A DNA stretch of 60,000 nucleotides. Origin: Acanthaster planci (taxonomy: Eukaryota; Echinodermata; Asteroidea; Valvatida; Acanthasteridae). The number at the start of each line of letters is the position of its first letter. Positions within the stretch are counted from its first letter, which is position 1. The notes beneath the pieces were generated by a model. It saw only the letters and a list, made by a program, of their open reading frames with translations, had not been told where the DNA came from and did not search any database. Where the stretch lies: positions 1,588,276 to 1,648,275 of the forward strand of contig NW_019091387.1 of NCBI RefSeq assembly GCF_001949145.1, given 5' to 3'. A program made the position numbers and the translations under genes. Below are positions 46,603-59,700 of this stretch, piece by piece.

Positions 46603-49415
46603 AATTTAGTAGTTTACTTTTTTCAGAATCTTTTATAGTTATGTTTTGCTGGGCTGGTTCTGGTTACAATTTCAGTCAACCCAACAACTTTTACATGTTA
46701 AATATTAACAAGAGTTCCATGCACCTTTTGGCACTGGGATACTCCCACTTTGAAAGACCTTGGAAACATGTATGTACATGTAGGTAGGCATATGTGGAGT
46801 CTGTGTACCTTTTCCTTCATGGCTGTTGCTTATATTATGAGCCTAATGCTTCATCAAAAATTGTTTCATCACTGAGAGTGCTAACCAGCTAGGAGTAAAT
46901 GTAAGAAAATGTCAAAATTCGTTTTTGGCCTTTCTGAAGGAGTGCAAACACGTATTCCACCATGATACCATAAGCACCATTGGCACTTGGTTGCTGAACA
47001 TTTTGACCTGTCTGTTTTGAGTTTGACCTCCATCGACCCTGACCATTAGATGCTGTCTATTTTCATGATATGATGACATCACTCATCAACCATTTACCTA
47101 TGGTCTGAGGGTACACCTTTCTTCCTGACCATACCCTGATATTTGGCATCCACAGAATTTATCACTGTTATTTTCCACCACTTTTTGGTCACTGGGATGG
47201 TTTGGTCACTGAGTTGGTTTGGTCAACAGCTGTGCATTGTGGGATTTTTAAAATGCTTTCATCAACCACATTTTAGGTGTGGTCATTGATTCTGAGAGGT
47301 TGAGATTTGTTGATTTCAGAGGTCTGCATTTCTGTCATAATGTGTATCTTTGTATTCTGACCATTACGGCGGTGGTGAGAGCTGGTGATTTCTTCTTCAC
47401 TCTTTAAGTTCTGATGAACTGGCCTCTGGTCCCATATCGTTGGAACAATTCAGTGTTTATGAACTTTCATCTTTTTCCTCTGTCAGGTCTCCAACTTCAG
47501 ACTTTGTGCATTTGGGTTAAAACCCTCAAGGGAAGGCAACCCACTTGCCAGAAGCTGAACTCTTTAAAAGTAGTGAACTGCTTGAGGCCATGCCAAATAT
47601 GGGTCACTTCGCTGATAATTTATTGCTTAAGTCAAATCATGGTCAAATAAACATAGGTTCTGAGGGTTTTGGACTTACCTGGCCCTTTTACCTTTGGGTG
47701 GGATACTGAAATGGAATTTCTTTGTAAAGCAAAATTGTAAGTACGCCTTGGGAAGTAGCAATTAACATTTTATCTATCCCTTTCCTTGTAGTCCATCCGT
47801 TTCATTTCAGGAGGAAGATGATGACAATAATGTTGCTTAATCTTTGATGAAAAGCAGCCAAAATGGTCACTATGAAGAGTGTTAAGCAGCCACAAACTGA
47901 AATATCTACTCCTTAGAATCAAGCCTAAAATCATTACTGCTATAGGTGCACAAATCAAATCACCACTTAAAATACTTTCACTGTGTACATGTATATACAC
48001 ATGGCTTCGTCATGCATGTACATGTACATCCAGTTGCCTAATGCGAAAAGGACTTTCTTGGGGAAGGTTTCACTGAGATAATGGTATAATGAAAAATGGT
48101 CATATTAACTACTGTCTGCACTTGGACTTTCAACATGGGAGAATTTGACAGAAACCACAGGAGAGGTATCAGAGCTGTCAGCATAATGACTGAATGTTGT
48201 TGATGACGTCAATGTCTTTCATTTTGATCTGGAAATGATGCACCGGAAAGCACCAATCAAACTTCTGACTGTATCAATTGTAATATCTGCCTTGATTTGG
48301 ACCAAAAGAAGAAAAGTACACTGGAAGCTTGCAACGTTTCCGCTCTGCTGCAGTGAAATATACAAAACACATGCATGGTGTCCCTCTGCAGCATGAGCGG
48401 GCCATAGGTGCACATGCACATGTATGTATTCTTCCCAGAACTACTTTCACCAACTTGCATTGCCAACACTGGACAATCTGTCTGCGGAAAAGGTATCTGC
48501 TGTTTTTTTTCTAGGCATGTGGCAAGTAGAAGTACATGTAACACCTGGACTTGAAAAAAACATGGAGGTAGGGAAAGAAAACAGTTGAGAGGAAAATGTC
48601 CCAGGCTGTCCACACACAACTTAAAATGGGAAAAATACCCACCATCTCGATAAGCTTTACCTAAAAGTCCAGTTCAGTTGTAGTGGATTAACTGATGACT
48701 TAGAAAGTGCATTTTTAAACTCGATGCCAACATTCCAGTGGAAGACAAAGCCATGCGGAGTACCCATTTGTCCAATTTTATTTCAGAAATGTAGGCTGGC
48801 AATCCTGCCACCCTTCATTTGAGACAAATGCCACCAGACCTATCTTGTTGTTGTTATTTTTAACCAGGTAACACTCCATGCAGCCACACCGCAATGGCTG
48901 CACACTGAATTCATGCTTAAAAAGTGAACATGAATTAACTCTACCTGCCCTACCCTATTTTTCAAATGCCATGCAATAGGAAGCAGAACTTTCTTTGGCT
49001 TAGTGGTTTGTGAATGATTTTCTCTGGATTGCCAGTGTATTATAGATGTATTTGGGTACCAGTAAGAGGCTGCACCTTTTTGCTGTTTGTTGGAACTCTA
49101 ATTCAGTTTGATAAATTGGGGGATCGTGTCCTTAATACAATAAGAGTTGGCTGGGATTTTCTGTCCAGTCAATCCAATCTTTTAAAATTTGAGCCTAACT
49201 AATCCAAGCTAAACTTTGCACCCGAAGAACAGAAACAAAGGGCAGTAATTACAGAGCAAAGTCAGGTAACTATAACTTTCCTACGTGTAGATCTATCAAA
49301 TCCATCAGGAGATTGTGGAGGAGCTGGGAGGTATAGAGCTCGGCCACTGTTACTTACATTTCATGGGACTTGAGCCTTTTAAAAAGCTCCATGTGCATGT
49401 ACATGTATGTGTAGC
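46603..49415. other. Probable intron sequence, no supported exon
   Basis: The stretch contains a 17-bp near-tandem repeat (47184-47230) and TACATG palindromes near 48014-48028 and 49396-49408. No gene or element ends could be supported. Confidence 0.45.
47184..47225 (+). repeat. 17-bp tandem repeat, two and a half copies
   Basis: TTTGGTCACTGGGATGG at 47184-47200 and TTTGGTCACTGAGTTGG at 47201-47217 are followed by a partial TTTGGTCA copy. Confidence 0.75.
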
Positions 49416-49788
49416 ATTAAAGTTCGTCACAGAGTGCATAGCTTGAAAAAAATGAGATTTACAATTGCTGTCAGGTTAAACCTTTGCCCAAGAAAATAAC
49501 AGCCAATAAAATAAAACAAACTGATGTGCAACAGATAAACAAGGAAACAAAAACAAAGGCGAAACAATATGGCTTGACACAAACAGATCTAATGAGGAAA
49601 ACACAATAGACAGATAAGGATAAAGGTTACGAAGAAGTAATTAACAAAGGTAACCAAGTATTCACCTTGATATTCCACAAGGACATACAACTTTCCTAGA
49701 ATCAACTATTTCCTTGTTATTTACTTCCCTTGCGTGTCATTACAAAACAAAAAATACAATGGCTATGCACTCTGCAAAGAACTTTAAT
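49416..49788. mobile_element. Possible inverted-repeat element, 373 bp
   Basis: The 27-base ends at 49416-49442 (ATTAAAGTTC...CAGAGTGCATAGC) and 49762-49788 are reverse complements at 24 of 27 positions. Both ends contain TTAA, which could be target duplications, but the inner sequences do not pair. The right end lies inside the first unit of the tandem repeat that follows, so an alternative is an old rearrangement and not a transposon. Confidence 0.45.
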
Positions 49789-50115
49789 TTTCAAATAGAC
49801 CAACAAACAAAGCACTGATGGTAATGTACTCAAAGGTAACCAAGCATTTACATGATAGGGGGGATACTGGTCTTCCATGTCCATGTATATGGCACAGAAC
49901 TCGTACCCAATTCAAGTATTTCCTCATTTTCACTTCCCGTGTTTTCCATTATAGATTTTAAAAAATACAAGACTGGACAGATAAAACTAACAGTGATGGT
50001 GAAGTTCATGCAAACAAACGTAATCATTCACATGTTAGGAGGGATGCTGATCTTCCACAAAGGCATGCGACTTTCCCAAACAAAACTTTTTCTTCGTTAG
50101 CTTTCTGCAAGCTGC
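49600..50115 (+). repeat. Three diverged tandem units of about 180 bp
   Basis: AAGGTAACCAAG at 49647 recurs at 49833 (186 bp on). CATGATAGGGGGGATACTGG at 49851 recurs with changes at 50031 (180 bp on). All three units continue with similar blocks (ATTCCACAAGGACATACAAC, CTTCCACAAAGGCATGCGAC) and then a TATTTCCT...ACTTCCC-type block. The units are heavily diverged and hold no exon. This looks like an old minisatellite-like expansion or duplicated transposon ends. Confidence 0.6.
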
Positions 50116-52324
50116 AGGAAAGGCATTGTTTTTGTTAACTTTTTTTTCTAATTTCTTTTTTCTTATTTTTCTCCCCAAAATCCGATAGACTATTTTGGAT
50201 GGGACTTCACCCAGTTCTACGTTTTAAATCATTTAAAAATTTTACCCGCAGTAAGACTTAAGGCAAAAATGTGCTCTGAGCATTAACATCATGATTATTT
50301 TACCGTTAATGGTAAATTTTTGTAGTATCTCCAAAACTACAGACTACAAAACTAATATACCAGTAAGTTGTAAATGTAACTTCGTATTCCTCCTAAGTTC
50401 TATGTGTTACAGGTAAAAATGGAAACGATTTCATGATGATGTTATCACTCACCGGTAGTTTTTAGAAATTATTATGTTTCTTGTTTTATTCTTCTTATCG
50501 ACATATCTCCTGAACAAGACAGGGCATTCTTCAAAAATTCTCTGTGCAAGACCTTTGCAAGGAAGACTTTAAGGCGCACCCTCAGTGTTTACATATTATT
50601 TGAATGTCTCAAAACTTGAAACAATAATTTGTGTATCCTACCTTACAAGTATGAAATGTTATGATGATTTAATCTGTTGATATATATTAGCTTTTTAATG
50701 ATGTATTATTTTGTCCTCTTTTCTTCTGCTATTAATTTGAAAGTTCATGGATATGAAGTCCTTCAAGATATGAAGTGTCAATTACATTGGTGTTATGATG
50801 GTGTCATCAAGTGATTTAAAATGGATTCAAATCTCAAACTGACTTGTGTTGATAATTAACATGTTTTTCATTCCAGTGAAACAAGGGAGAAGGTTTAAAA
50901 AGCTTTAAAACACAGAAAATCCCTGCATTCTGTGCAAACCGATAATAAGTTGTGTTTTTCATTTATTTTAATTTCCAATATACAGTGCATGTACATACCA
51001 TTACAGTCTTCTGCAGTTTGGAATGTTCTCTTTAACTTCCTAATCCCAGAGGCCTATGCTCAGGGTAATGGGAAGAATGCTTATTGAGACTGGGCACTGA
51101 AACTCCAAGATGGCCAGAGTATTTCGAGGTATCTCTTGATTAGAAGCCTGTTATTGAGCTGATTGTGCCTTCTTGCCACTATAGGCTCATTAGCAATTAC
51201 TCCTTGCTCTTCCTGTGAATTCTTTCTATCCTTTTGGTTGCAAACGCTGAATTGTGGCAGTCAAGATTTGTGGAGTCAGTTAGCCATTTGTCCAGGGTGG
51301 TATTTGTAGGGCCTATTGACATATTTACATGTATGTATTGAGCTGTAGGTGTTTGGCTGCAGTGGGCCTTGTGGGTCACAATCTCTATTGTACATACATT
51401 TTGCTCCAGTCTGGTTGACCCCGAGTAGTTGCAGAGAGCATTGTCAGTTTCATTAACTCTCCAGTACCCCCTTCTTCATGCCAAACCCTAGGTATTTGCC
51501 TTTGGGTAATAGTTTTTGGTAGAAGTACTTGTAGCTTAGCAGTTTGTCAATTCCATCCCTGGTAGGTTATGTCTGGGATCATGATTACTTTTGGTATCCT
51601 TACATGGAAGTGACATACATGTACATGTAGAGACATAGTGAAACAGGGCCTGGACAGTCATTGACCTTGTGGGTTTGTTGGTCTGCTTCCCCCCCCTATC
51701 ATCCTGGTTTTGGAAGAGGTGAACCCAAACCTGGAGACTTTGATCAAATAGGGTCTTTGCTTTGATAGAGTGAGGATATCAGGGCCTAAATCCTCATCAG
51801 TCATCAACAGTGAGCCTGAATACCAGAGGCTGTGCAGTGCATTGTGGTCACACACCCAATGCATCAAATGGCCTCTTCCTGCAGATCCAGGATTTTTGTG
51901 TCCTTGAGTTTGGCAGTAACTTTCTGTTATTAGGTTTTGAGGTTTACACGTCATTGAAGTTGAAATCTGAATAACAACCTCAACCACTCATTTTTGGGGT
52001 TCTCCTGATTATCCAAAATGCCTAGTGTGACTCATAGTGCCCTTTCCTTGATTTATTTCCGTTCAGCTGTGATAGAGGTAATTAAAACTAAAGTGGACTG
52101 AAATGTATTATTTGTTTGAAAAATACACACCTGTCTTCAGTGAATGTTTCTACTGGTAATTGGCTGTACACTTCACCCTTCAAGGAGAGAGCACTGGCAA
52201 AACACACTTTTTATTATTGAGGTGATGTGCATGTGTGAGGTAGTTTTACCACTTATGTGATTGTCTTATGACATACTCATAAGGTCATGATGTCAAATTT
52301 ATGAGAATACAGAGAAGTTAATGG
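50116..52324. other. Probable intron sequence, nothing recognised
   Basis: The sequence is AT-rich up to about 51000 and more mixed afterwards. A TACATG palindrome run is at 51615-51630. No splice-bounded open segment or paired repeat ends were seen. Confidence 0.45.
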
Positions 52325-52470
52325 AGAAGCATGGCCTAGTGTTTAGAGTTCATGACTCCAGATCATAGGGTCAGGAGTTCAAATCCAGCTGCTGGCTCTG
52401 TGTCTTGGCCATTTTTATCCCTACTTGCCGCTCTCCAGCAAGAAGCTGGTGAGTCATCCAATGAACTAAC
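52325..52470 (+). repeat. tRNA-derived SINE (second copy, different head)
   Basis: Box A TGGCCTAGTGT is at 52332-52342 (one base off TRGYNNARNNG). Box B AGTTCAAATCC is at 52376-52386 (one base off consensus). They are separated by 33 bases, the normal tRNA spacing. An anticodon-like arm (CATGA/TCATA) with loop CTCCAGA lies between them. The following TGTCTTGG...TATCCCTACTTGCC is like the conserved post-head segment found in many tRNA SINEs of marine animals (from memory, not searched). The 3' end is not defined and may reach about 52740. The D- and acceptor-stem pairing is too degraded for an active tRNA gene. Confidence 0.65.
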
Positions 52471-52862
52471 ATTCCATCCAGTGAAAATGGAAGTATGTTT
52501 AGCCATTTTAAACCCTGTCAGCACTGGACTTTTTTGGGTCAAACTTACAGAGAGGACGGGTACTTATCCTATTTTAAGTCAGACATCCCAGGAAGTTGTT
52601 CTCTTGGTTAGTTTTACGGAGTCGTGCAGTCATTTTTACTGGCCAACTTTGTTCTGCCCAGGAAAAATTCCAAAGTCAGAAAGTCCAGCATGGACAGTGC
52701 GAGTTTGTAAAAGCATGAGAAAGTGGCTCAGTTGACCGTACATCCGGCCTAATCACAACAGCATGCTTCATATACAGAAAAAATGTGCATTGTATGTTTC
52801 GCCGCATTGTGGCATGTGGCAGATATTTCCATAGTGCATTTGTTCCTATTTTGGTCCCAATC

Positions 52863-53003
52863 ATGGCAGAAATTATTGATATAGCTGGAAGATTAACTGG
52901 TGTTAAAAGTGCACCATTTCCAGATGATAATGAGAACAGTATAAATGTTGTATCAAAGGATGAAAACAGATGCAGAATGGTCACACAAAGCACCCTCGTA
53001 CTG
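52863..53003 (+). CDS. Weak candidate coding exon
   Basis: An ATG at 52863 opens 47 codons (starts MAEIIDIAGRLTGVKSAPF) up to a perfect donor, GTAAGTC (GT at 53004-53005), with exit phase 0. That phase differs from the three exons upstream, so it cannot be another alternative first exon of the same kind. The frame is open further upstream, and a TATACAG ending at 52777 could be an acceptor. The composition is protein-like (NENSINVVSKDENRC), but no domain is recognised. It may belong to another transcript or be chance. Confidence 0.25.
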
Positions 53004-53005
53004 GT

Positions 53006-56000
53006 AAGTCATTGCACTGAAAGCTTGGGTACTCCTCCCATGGTCTTGGCAAAACTTTCCTGTATCGACGTCTAAGTTTAGACTGTGGTTACATTTCACC
53101 ATTATTCATTTTACCATCCGCTCAGTAAAAACCCTTGTCCTGAAACCAGTGAGAAGTGCCGGCCTGATGGGTGACAATGGCTAGTGGCAGACTGAAATTT
53201 TTTTGGCAGAAATGTGTGCTTTTATTGCAGAAATGTTTGCTGTTACTTTTCTCATATAGGTCATATGAGAGCACTGCTCTAGTTTAGTGTTGTTGTCACA
53301 AGTACATGTACAGTAGTTATAATCCTTGTCTTGTTCCCATCTTCTTAGAAAGTTAAGTTTTAAGTGCACATCATACAAGTATCTATCCATTATGCTTGGG
53401 CGTGGCTTAATCCAGAAAGCTTGTCTTGACAACAGTGGTTTACAGGGTGGAACAGTAGTCCCAGTGATAATCACTACAGGTGTAAGATTGTTGAAAAAGC
53501 TGCAAGATCTTAATAAATGCTCTCCACCCACTCTGTTGTGAGATTATGAAGGCTTCAATTCTCTGTTCCCTTCTGTGTACATGTACATGTATGTGTGGAA
53601 TTCCAGCTGGAAACAGTTGACTCAATAAATGAACAGGTCTCTTGCAGTTTTCAGACATACTTGTAGATCTATCCATGGGTAGTTGAAGTATTGTCCAGAC
53701 TCCTACGTGTATTTTCATCTGATACATGAATGCACACGTACATGTACACCTGACCGATATGTTAATCATGATATTAGCCACCCTTGATGTATTCCAGCAG
53801 TATCTTGGTACTCACTGCAAATATTCCAGCAATGTCACTGCGATGCGATAAATTGTTGAGTTCCTTTAAAAATGCAATTTTGGAGGTACAAATGAAATGC
53901 AACGTAAATCTGTATAGAAATCGAATTGGAAAAAGCAGTCACACAGACATGTTTTATAATTAAGTTTGAGTCTTGACATTTATTGGAAACCTTACTTAAC
54001 TCTGATGTTCCTTATATTCTCACACAGTTTCACTTTTGTCATTGTGCTTAAGTTTTGTTATCTCATGTAGCACTAACTACTATGCACAGTATAAAATAAA
54101 ATAAAAAAGGGTATCTGTTATTTGGAAAACAAGAATATGCTGGGTAAAAAAGTAAGTTCCTGCAGTGCTCACTGTAAAAACAAAAAAAGAAAAGATTTTA
54201 GCCCCATATTCAATCATGTTTGTGGTGTAAAACTTCCTTGGATCCAATGGGATCAGGATTTCCGATAATTTAGCATGACCTTGATGCAAAGCCAGCAGTT
54301 GTCACAAGGTTTCATATAGTTGTAGATCACTACCACAGATTAAAAGTAGCTATTATCTGAAAGTGGATGGTAAACAGTTTATTTAGCTGAAGCCTAGCCA
54401 AATGTACTAGTCCTTTCCATACCAACACACCAAAGTTCTAACACGCCCACACACACACTCTGAAATGCATCTGACCTACAGACTTAACATGATGCACCCA
54501 ACTTGATTACCACACATGCGTCCTCCACATGCACCCTTAAAGGATATTACCATGTACTTCTCTGAAGGACCTATCATTATACAGGATCTTGTGCTACTCA
54601 TATCCATCATTAATCACACCTAGAAATACCATGATTAGATTATGACTATTTACAGAAATTTACTGAGGTAGAGTGACCACCAAAAAAGAAAAGGATTCAA
54701 ATGAATTTTACATTACTGGTAGCACTCTTGGAAAATTGAAAATGAAGCATGAATTAAACACTGGACATATTGTGCCTCCTAAAGAGCACATTAACAACCC
54801 TCAATGCATCGTAAGTAAAATGTGAAAACAGTAAGTTTCAAAAATACTTGAAAAAGCAGTTTGACCACTTCAAACAACTGTTTGAAGAAGAATGCTTATT
54901 GGGAGGTTGCAGTGATAGCCTGGCACAACCATTTTTATTCAATTCATTTAGCTCTGTTCTTTCCATAGAGAGTGTTTCAGAAATGGTCTCTTAGGATTAT
55001 TTCAGCATGTTTTATCCTTTGTAGGTGTTACAATGCTTATGATTGAACTGTCAACTAAAATGGATGTTACCTCATCAATCTATTCCTTTGCCAAGAGCAA
55101 AATTTCCCATGAGCAAAACAAATTTTACCTCCAGCAAACAAACCATTGTTGTTAACCATGCTAAAGTACAGTTCACCAACAGACATCTCTTTTTTTCTGG
55201 AATTCCACATGAGTAAAAATTTCCCCAAACAATATCCTGTCATGTACCCGTGTATTGATCTCTTCACGCTGTTGCACTTGAACCCTCTGTCATGCAAGAT
55301 CGGTTCCTTTCATCCTGCCCACTGTACTTTACACTGCACCCTGCATTCTTCGGACATTACTTACTACTGCCTAGGTTTTTGTCCTCGGATCATTTACATG
55401 ATAAAAACCAGATAAGTGCTTGGCTGTATCTTGGTTTTGCATTGCCCCATACAAACACATAGACATTGGCTCTCTGGAGTGCCACAGTATGTTATTGCAC
55501 CTCCTGTAGATATTGTATTATAGCCTTCGGTTTGTGGTTTTCTATACTACTGTTACCTGTCATTGTGGTTGTGTTGGGAGCACATGCACACACTTCCGGA
55601 GGGAGTGATTCTATTTACTAACTTGGAATAGTCCACGCTCTCTCTTCATTCAGCCAGAGATGTCCTTTACTCATTTGCTGGTAGTCACTTCGGAGCAAGG
55701 CAGTTAGCCAGCTTTAGTGTCATTGGTACTGGATTGTTCAATACCTACATGTACATGAACATACATGTATAACTGGTCAATGTGTAGATTGTGGCCTAGG
55801 AATTTTCTGCATGTTGCGATCAAGGAGCAGTGAAGATATGAGGGAGCAGGACTGGAAGCGAAGGGAGAGCCTGCTCTGGAAGCGAAGGGAGAGCCTGCTC
55901 TTGCAGTACATACGATGCGGTAACTTTTACCACTTTCATTTCCAGTGTTACCCATGAGAATTAATCAGAGTGGAACATACCAAACAAATTGTCTATCCAT

Positions 56001-56341
56001 TACTCAGGTAGTTAGTGCTCCGTTGCTGCTGTTTGTAACAAGTCTTTGCCATGAGTACAGGTACTACAGGTACAGGTATGGCAATTATGAGGAAAGGTGG
56101 GGGGTGTATGATGAACACAGCTCATGATTGGGTTACTTCGCATAAGGAACTTGAATGTATATGATATTGTGTGCATGTCATTGGCTGGAAGTGGAAGTTG
56201 CTTCTTATCTGCTGAGTGTTGCCCCTTCTTGTATCCTGCAAGTTTGCTGAGCATTAATGTGACAATCTGTTCAACAAGTGACAAGGAAACCCATCTACCA
56301 TGCCACAAATGGATGTATCAGACATTACATGATGCATGTCT
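53006..56341. other. Non-coding stretch with minor repeats
   Basis: No exon is supported. TACATG palindromes occur at 53577-53592 and 53738-53748. A perfect 24-bp tandem duplication lies at 55852-55899. No inverted-repeat element ends were found. Confidence 0.45.
55852..55899. repeat. Perfect tandem duplication of a 24-bp unit
   Basis: The unit CTGGAAGCGAAGGGAGAGCC plus TGCT occurs at 55852-55875 and again at 55876-55899 without change. Its length is a multiple of three, and it falls in a minus-strand open stretch (55704-55955, reads RAGSPFAS twice). No other coding evidence exists. Confidence 0.85.
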
Positions 56342-56799
56342 TTAACCCTCAAAGAGCCAGGGTTTTTTGGCCTTCTAACAGCGGGGGGTGTGGAATCTGT
56401 CCCCCCCCAGATCTCGGCAATACAATAATGTATTTCAATGAAATTTGGCAGTGTCATAGAGGCATACATACATATCGTCTGTGTGAAATTATATGTAAAT
56501 TGATTAAGTTTTTGCATAATTATGATGTATTAATTATTCACTCTGCCTTTGTACGATGTGTGTACAAAGTCAATGGTGTGTACAAAGTCAGTGGTCATAT
56601 ACTTCACCCTGCCTCCTAAAATTCTTCACCGAGAGAGAACGCCACATCCAATTTTCACAAATTTGGAGTCAAAATGAGGCTAATACATTGGGAAAAATTG
56701 TCATAAAGTATTAGCTTGCAGAAATTGATACCGGAGATGCTATCAGCAAAAATCAATGGGAGGGTTCTAACCCCCCTCTCCCTGCTCTTTGAGGGTTAG
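56342..56799. mobile_element. piggyBac-like MITE
   Basis: TTAA at 56342-56345 is followed by CCCTCAAAGAGC at 56346-56357. The reverse complement GCTCTTTGAGGG ends at 56795 and is followed by TTAG, one base from the expected TTAA. The terminal repeat extends as CCAGGG/CCCTG with a one-base indel. A TTAA target and ends starting CCC are hallmarks of the piggyBac superfamily (established knowledge). The element is about 450 bp inside the TTAA, has C/G homopolymer tracts near each end and encodes no transposase, so it is non-autonomous. Confidence 0.7.
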
Positions 56800-59700
56800 A
56801 GTAACAACTCCCTTTAATTGTAGAACGTAGCCCACTTCAGTTTTGGGGTATTGGTTTTGCAAATTTTGAAGACCAAAATATGTAGCTTATGAATTTAATG
56901 AAATGCTCAAATCTTTATCCCCAAAGAACTCAGTTTTCTTCCTTGGACAGGATTAACTTTAGCAGTTCTATTCGCGGGTTGAATGAGGCACAGAGTGAGT
57001 TTTTACGAGGCAGTGAATTTCCTAAAATAATAGAAAGAAAAATAAAGTCATTATCTCTTTCCGTATTAATTAGTGATACATTTCCAGTGACATATACAAA
57101 ACTCACCATTGCCTGTTCGCCCTTTGGTTCAATTGTGTCTTGTCAATTGAGCCAAAGAAAAATCTATCCTAACAAGGTAAATAAATCATTAAGCTTCTTA
57201 ATGGTGGGCATCATCTTCAGCATTTCAAGGTCCAATCGATGCTTTTGGTATGCGGTAAATGACCTTCCCTCATTAATTATGCATACCCTGCCTTGCAACT
57301 GGTAGTAGGGTGTATCAATAGGATCTTTCATTGAGCAACTATTGTATCAAGTGTCCCAAGGTGTTAAGCAAGGTGGATGTAATTGAATCCTTATCATACG
57401 CTAAAGATATATTGATGGATTGCCACAATTGGAGTCAAGGATTGCAGCTATTCGTGGAATCCTTTGTATTGGAATATTCACGTAAGCATTTTGCATGAGA
57501 TTTCATTTAATCCTTGAAGTGTTTTTAAGTTAGCAGAGGTTTGTGATTATTTACAATGGTGGTCATGTTCAACAAATTCTTCCTCAAATGCAGACACCTT
57601 AATATTCAGGTTCTTACTGGATAGTTCTGTTTTGTATCAGTTAACTGAGGCAAAGCATTTGCTTGACACTGATAGATGTGCATGAAAATTTACATTCTTG
57701 ACCCTTAATTTGTATCATGTTGACCTTTAAAAGTGAAATGGTGAATACAGGCCTAATTTGTGCCCTTCTTCCAATATACTGTACATGTATAACCAAACCT
57801 ACATGTACATGTACATGTACAAGTACCTACATGATCTCATTAGACTGGTACATGTACATGATTTATGGCATTGCTGTTGTAGTACTGGTTTTTGTTTGGA
57901 GCAGAACACCAGAGAAATGTGACAGGACTGTGTAAAATATCAGCTGTTCAGCTTGTAATGGGCCCAGTTGTTGAGTCTTGAGTTGGGCTAGGTCTTCCCC
58001 TGTGTGCCTTTTACCCCGATAGACATCAGTTAATGTTCCTGCCCTGTGGCATTGACCCCTCCAGGTAACCCTTTCCCCTTGCCAATAAATCACTGGTTTA
58101 AAAAAAAAAAGTGGAGTAAAGGGAGAGAATTTTGTCAGTGGTAAGTTGATGGTAAGTTCAAGAGCATTACAAGAGACTGGAATTATCAGATGTTTTAATT
58201 TTTGAAGTACATGTATTAGTGAAAGGGAATGTTCAAATAGTTCACACTTGTCATAATGCTCTGCATTACTATGAAAAACAGAAAGACAGCCCAAGTCAGC
58301 AAGTTTCATCATTGCATGCATACACTTGTATTCCGTGGATAAATGTACTAGGATGTTGGCAATATCAGGAGTAATTATTTAAAAAAACAAACAAAATAAA
58401 CAAACAAACACAGTCTGATAGATAATGAAGATTAAACTTCATGGAGGAAAGGTGAGTGAAAAAAGAAATGGAAAACTACTCAAAGCACCTGGATTGTTTT
58501 GCACTTGATGTCTCGGTAATGTGAAACTTGTCAATGAAAATGCACTTGTACATGTATGCCAGTGGGCCAGAGATTGAGATTTAAATTTTGTAAAATAGAA
58601 ATAAAGTCTTTAATGAGTTGGAAACATGAATTCCAGCTCAAATGTTACACCGTGATTTTATTCTGCAAATGGTGCTATAGAGGAGAAGAGCTTCATTGAA
58701 TTTGTTATAAGTGGGCATATTTCTCTTTGGTAGTTGTCAGAAACATTGCACAGCACACATACATATACATGTATGTTCTGTGATCAATTTGACTGTACTG
58801 TCACTGTGTATTGTCTTACCGTAAGTTCCTTTTTCATGTTACGTATTTTTCCTTTTGATATTAAATTAAGTAGTACAATATGTATGTCTGAATCAAGTTT
58901 TGACTATCCTTCAAATAAAGAGGACCAGTGCTGTAACAGAAACTGAAGTTCTAAAAAAACATTACAGTTAGAAAGTGTGTGTGCCTCCATGTCTTTGGGT
59001 TCCAAAGTACTCAAAATCTCCAATTCATGCAATCTCTACACCTTTCGTAACTTCCTTCCTCCAACACCATTGTGTCATTCGAACAAGATGATTGGTTGAT
59101 CCATGGCAACAAACAGTGTGATATAAAACTGTATTGCACGTTTCATACCAAATCTTGCATATTGCTCTATTCTGACTCAACACAATGCACTCTTTTTAGG
59201 CTAAAAGCAAAATGCTCAACTGCAAAATTTGCTATTCAAAGGTGGTGTGTTTGCCTGCATCAGGCCCCATAAAATCTTTACTGCGTGTCAAGTTTGCTTG
59301 AAGATTAATTTGTTATCATTCTCGTACTTGTAGAACACAGAATAATTTACCGCTAGTGCGTCAGTTTCTTGATAATATCTCTAATTTTAAAGTTTGTAAT
59401 CTCCAATTTTCCCAAGCCATGGTCAATGGAATCTCTTTTTTTCCCTTTGTAACTGCCTTCCTCCAATGTCATTGTGTCATATGAACGTGATGAAGCCTGA
59501 AGAAATGACCAAGAAACGATGTGGTAGATGAGAGTGTGGAAATGTGTCCCATATATCGTCGGTGTTTTCATGAAGTGACAAAAACCTCAACATTTTGCCA
59601 ACGGACAATTCGAGATTAACGCGTTTGAAAATACAAGCCCTTTCAATGCACATTTTTGATTAAGTTTATGTTACGGATTGCGGAATTTTTTACAAAGTCA

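Noticed and set aside
56889-57305. 138-codon plus-strand open frame just after the piggyBac-like MITE
   Set aside because: It carries no transposase motif and lies outside the element ends. The composition is not convincing.
57863-58321. 152-codon minus-strand open frame
   Set aside because: No recognisable domain and low-complexity A-tract coding within it. It is treated as chance.
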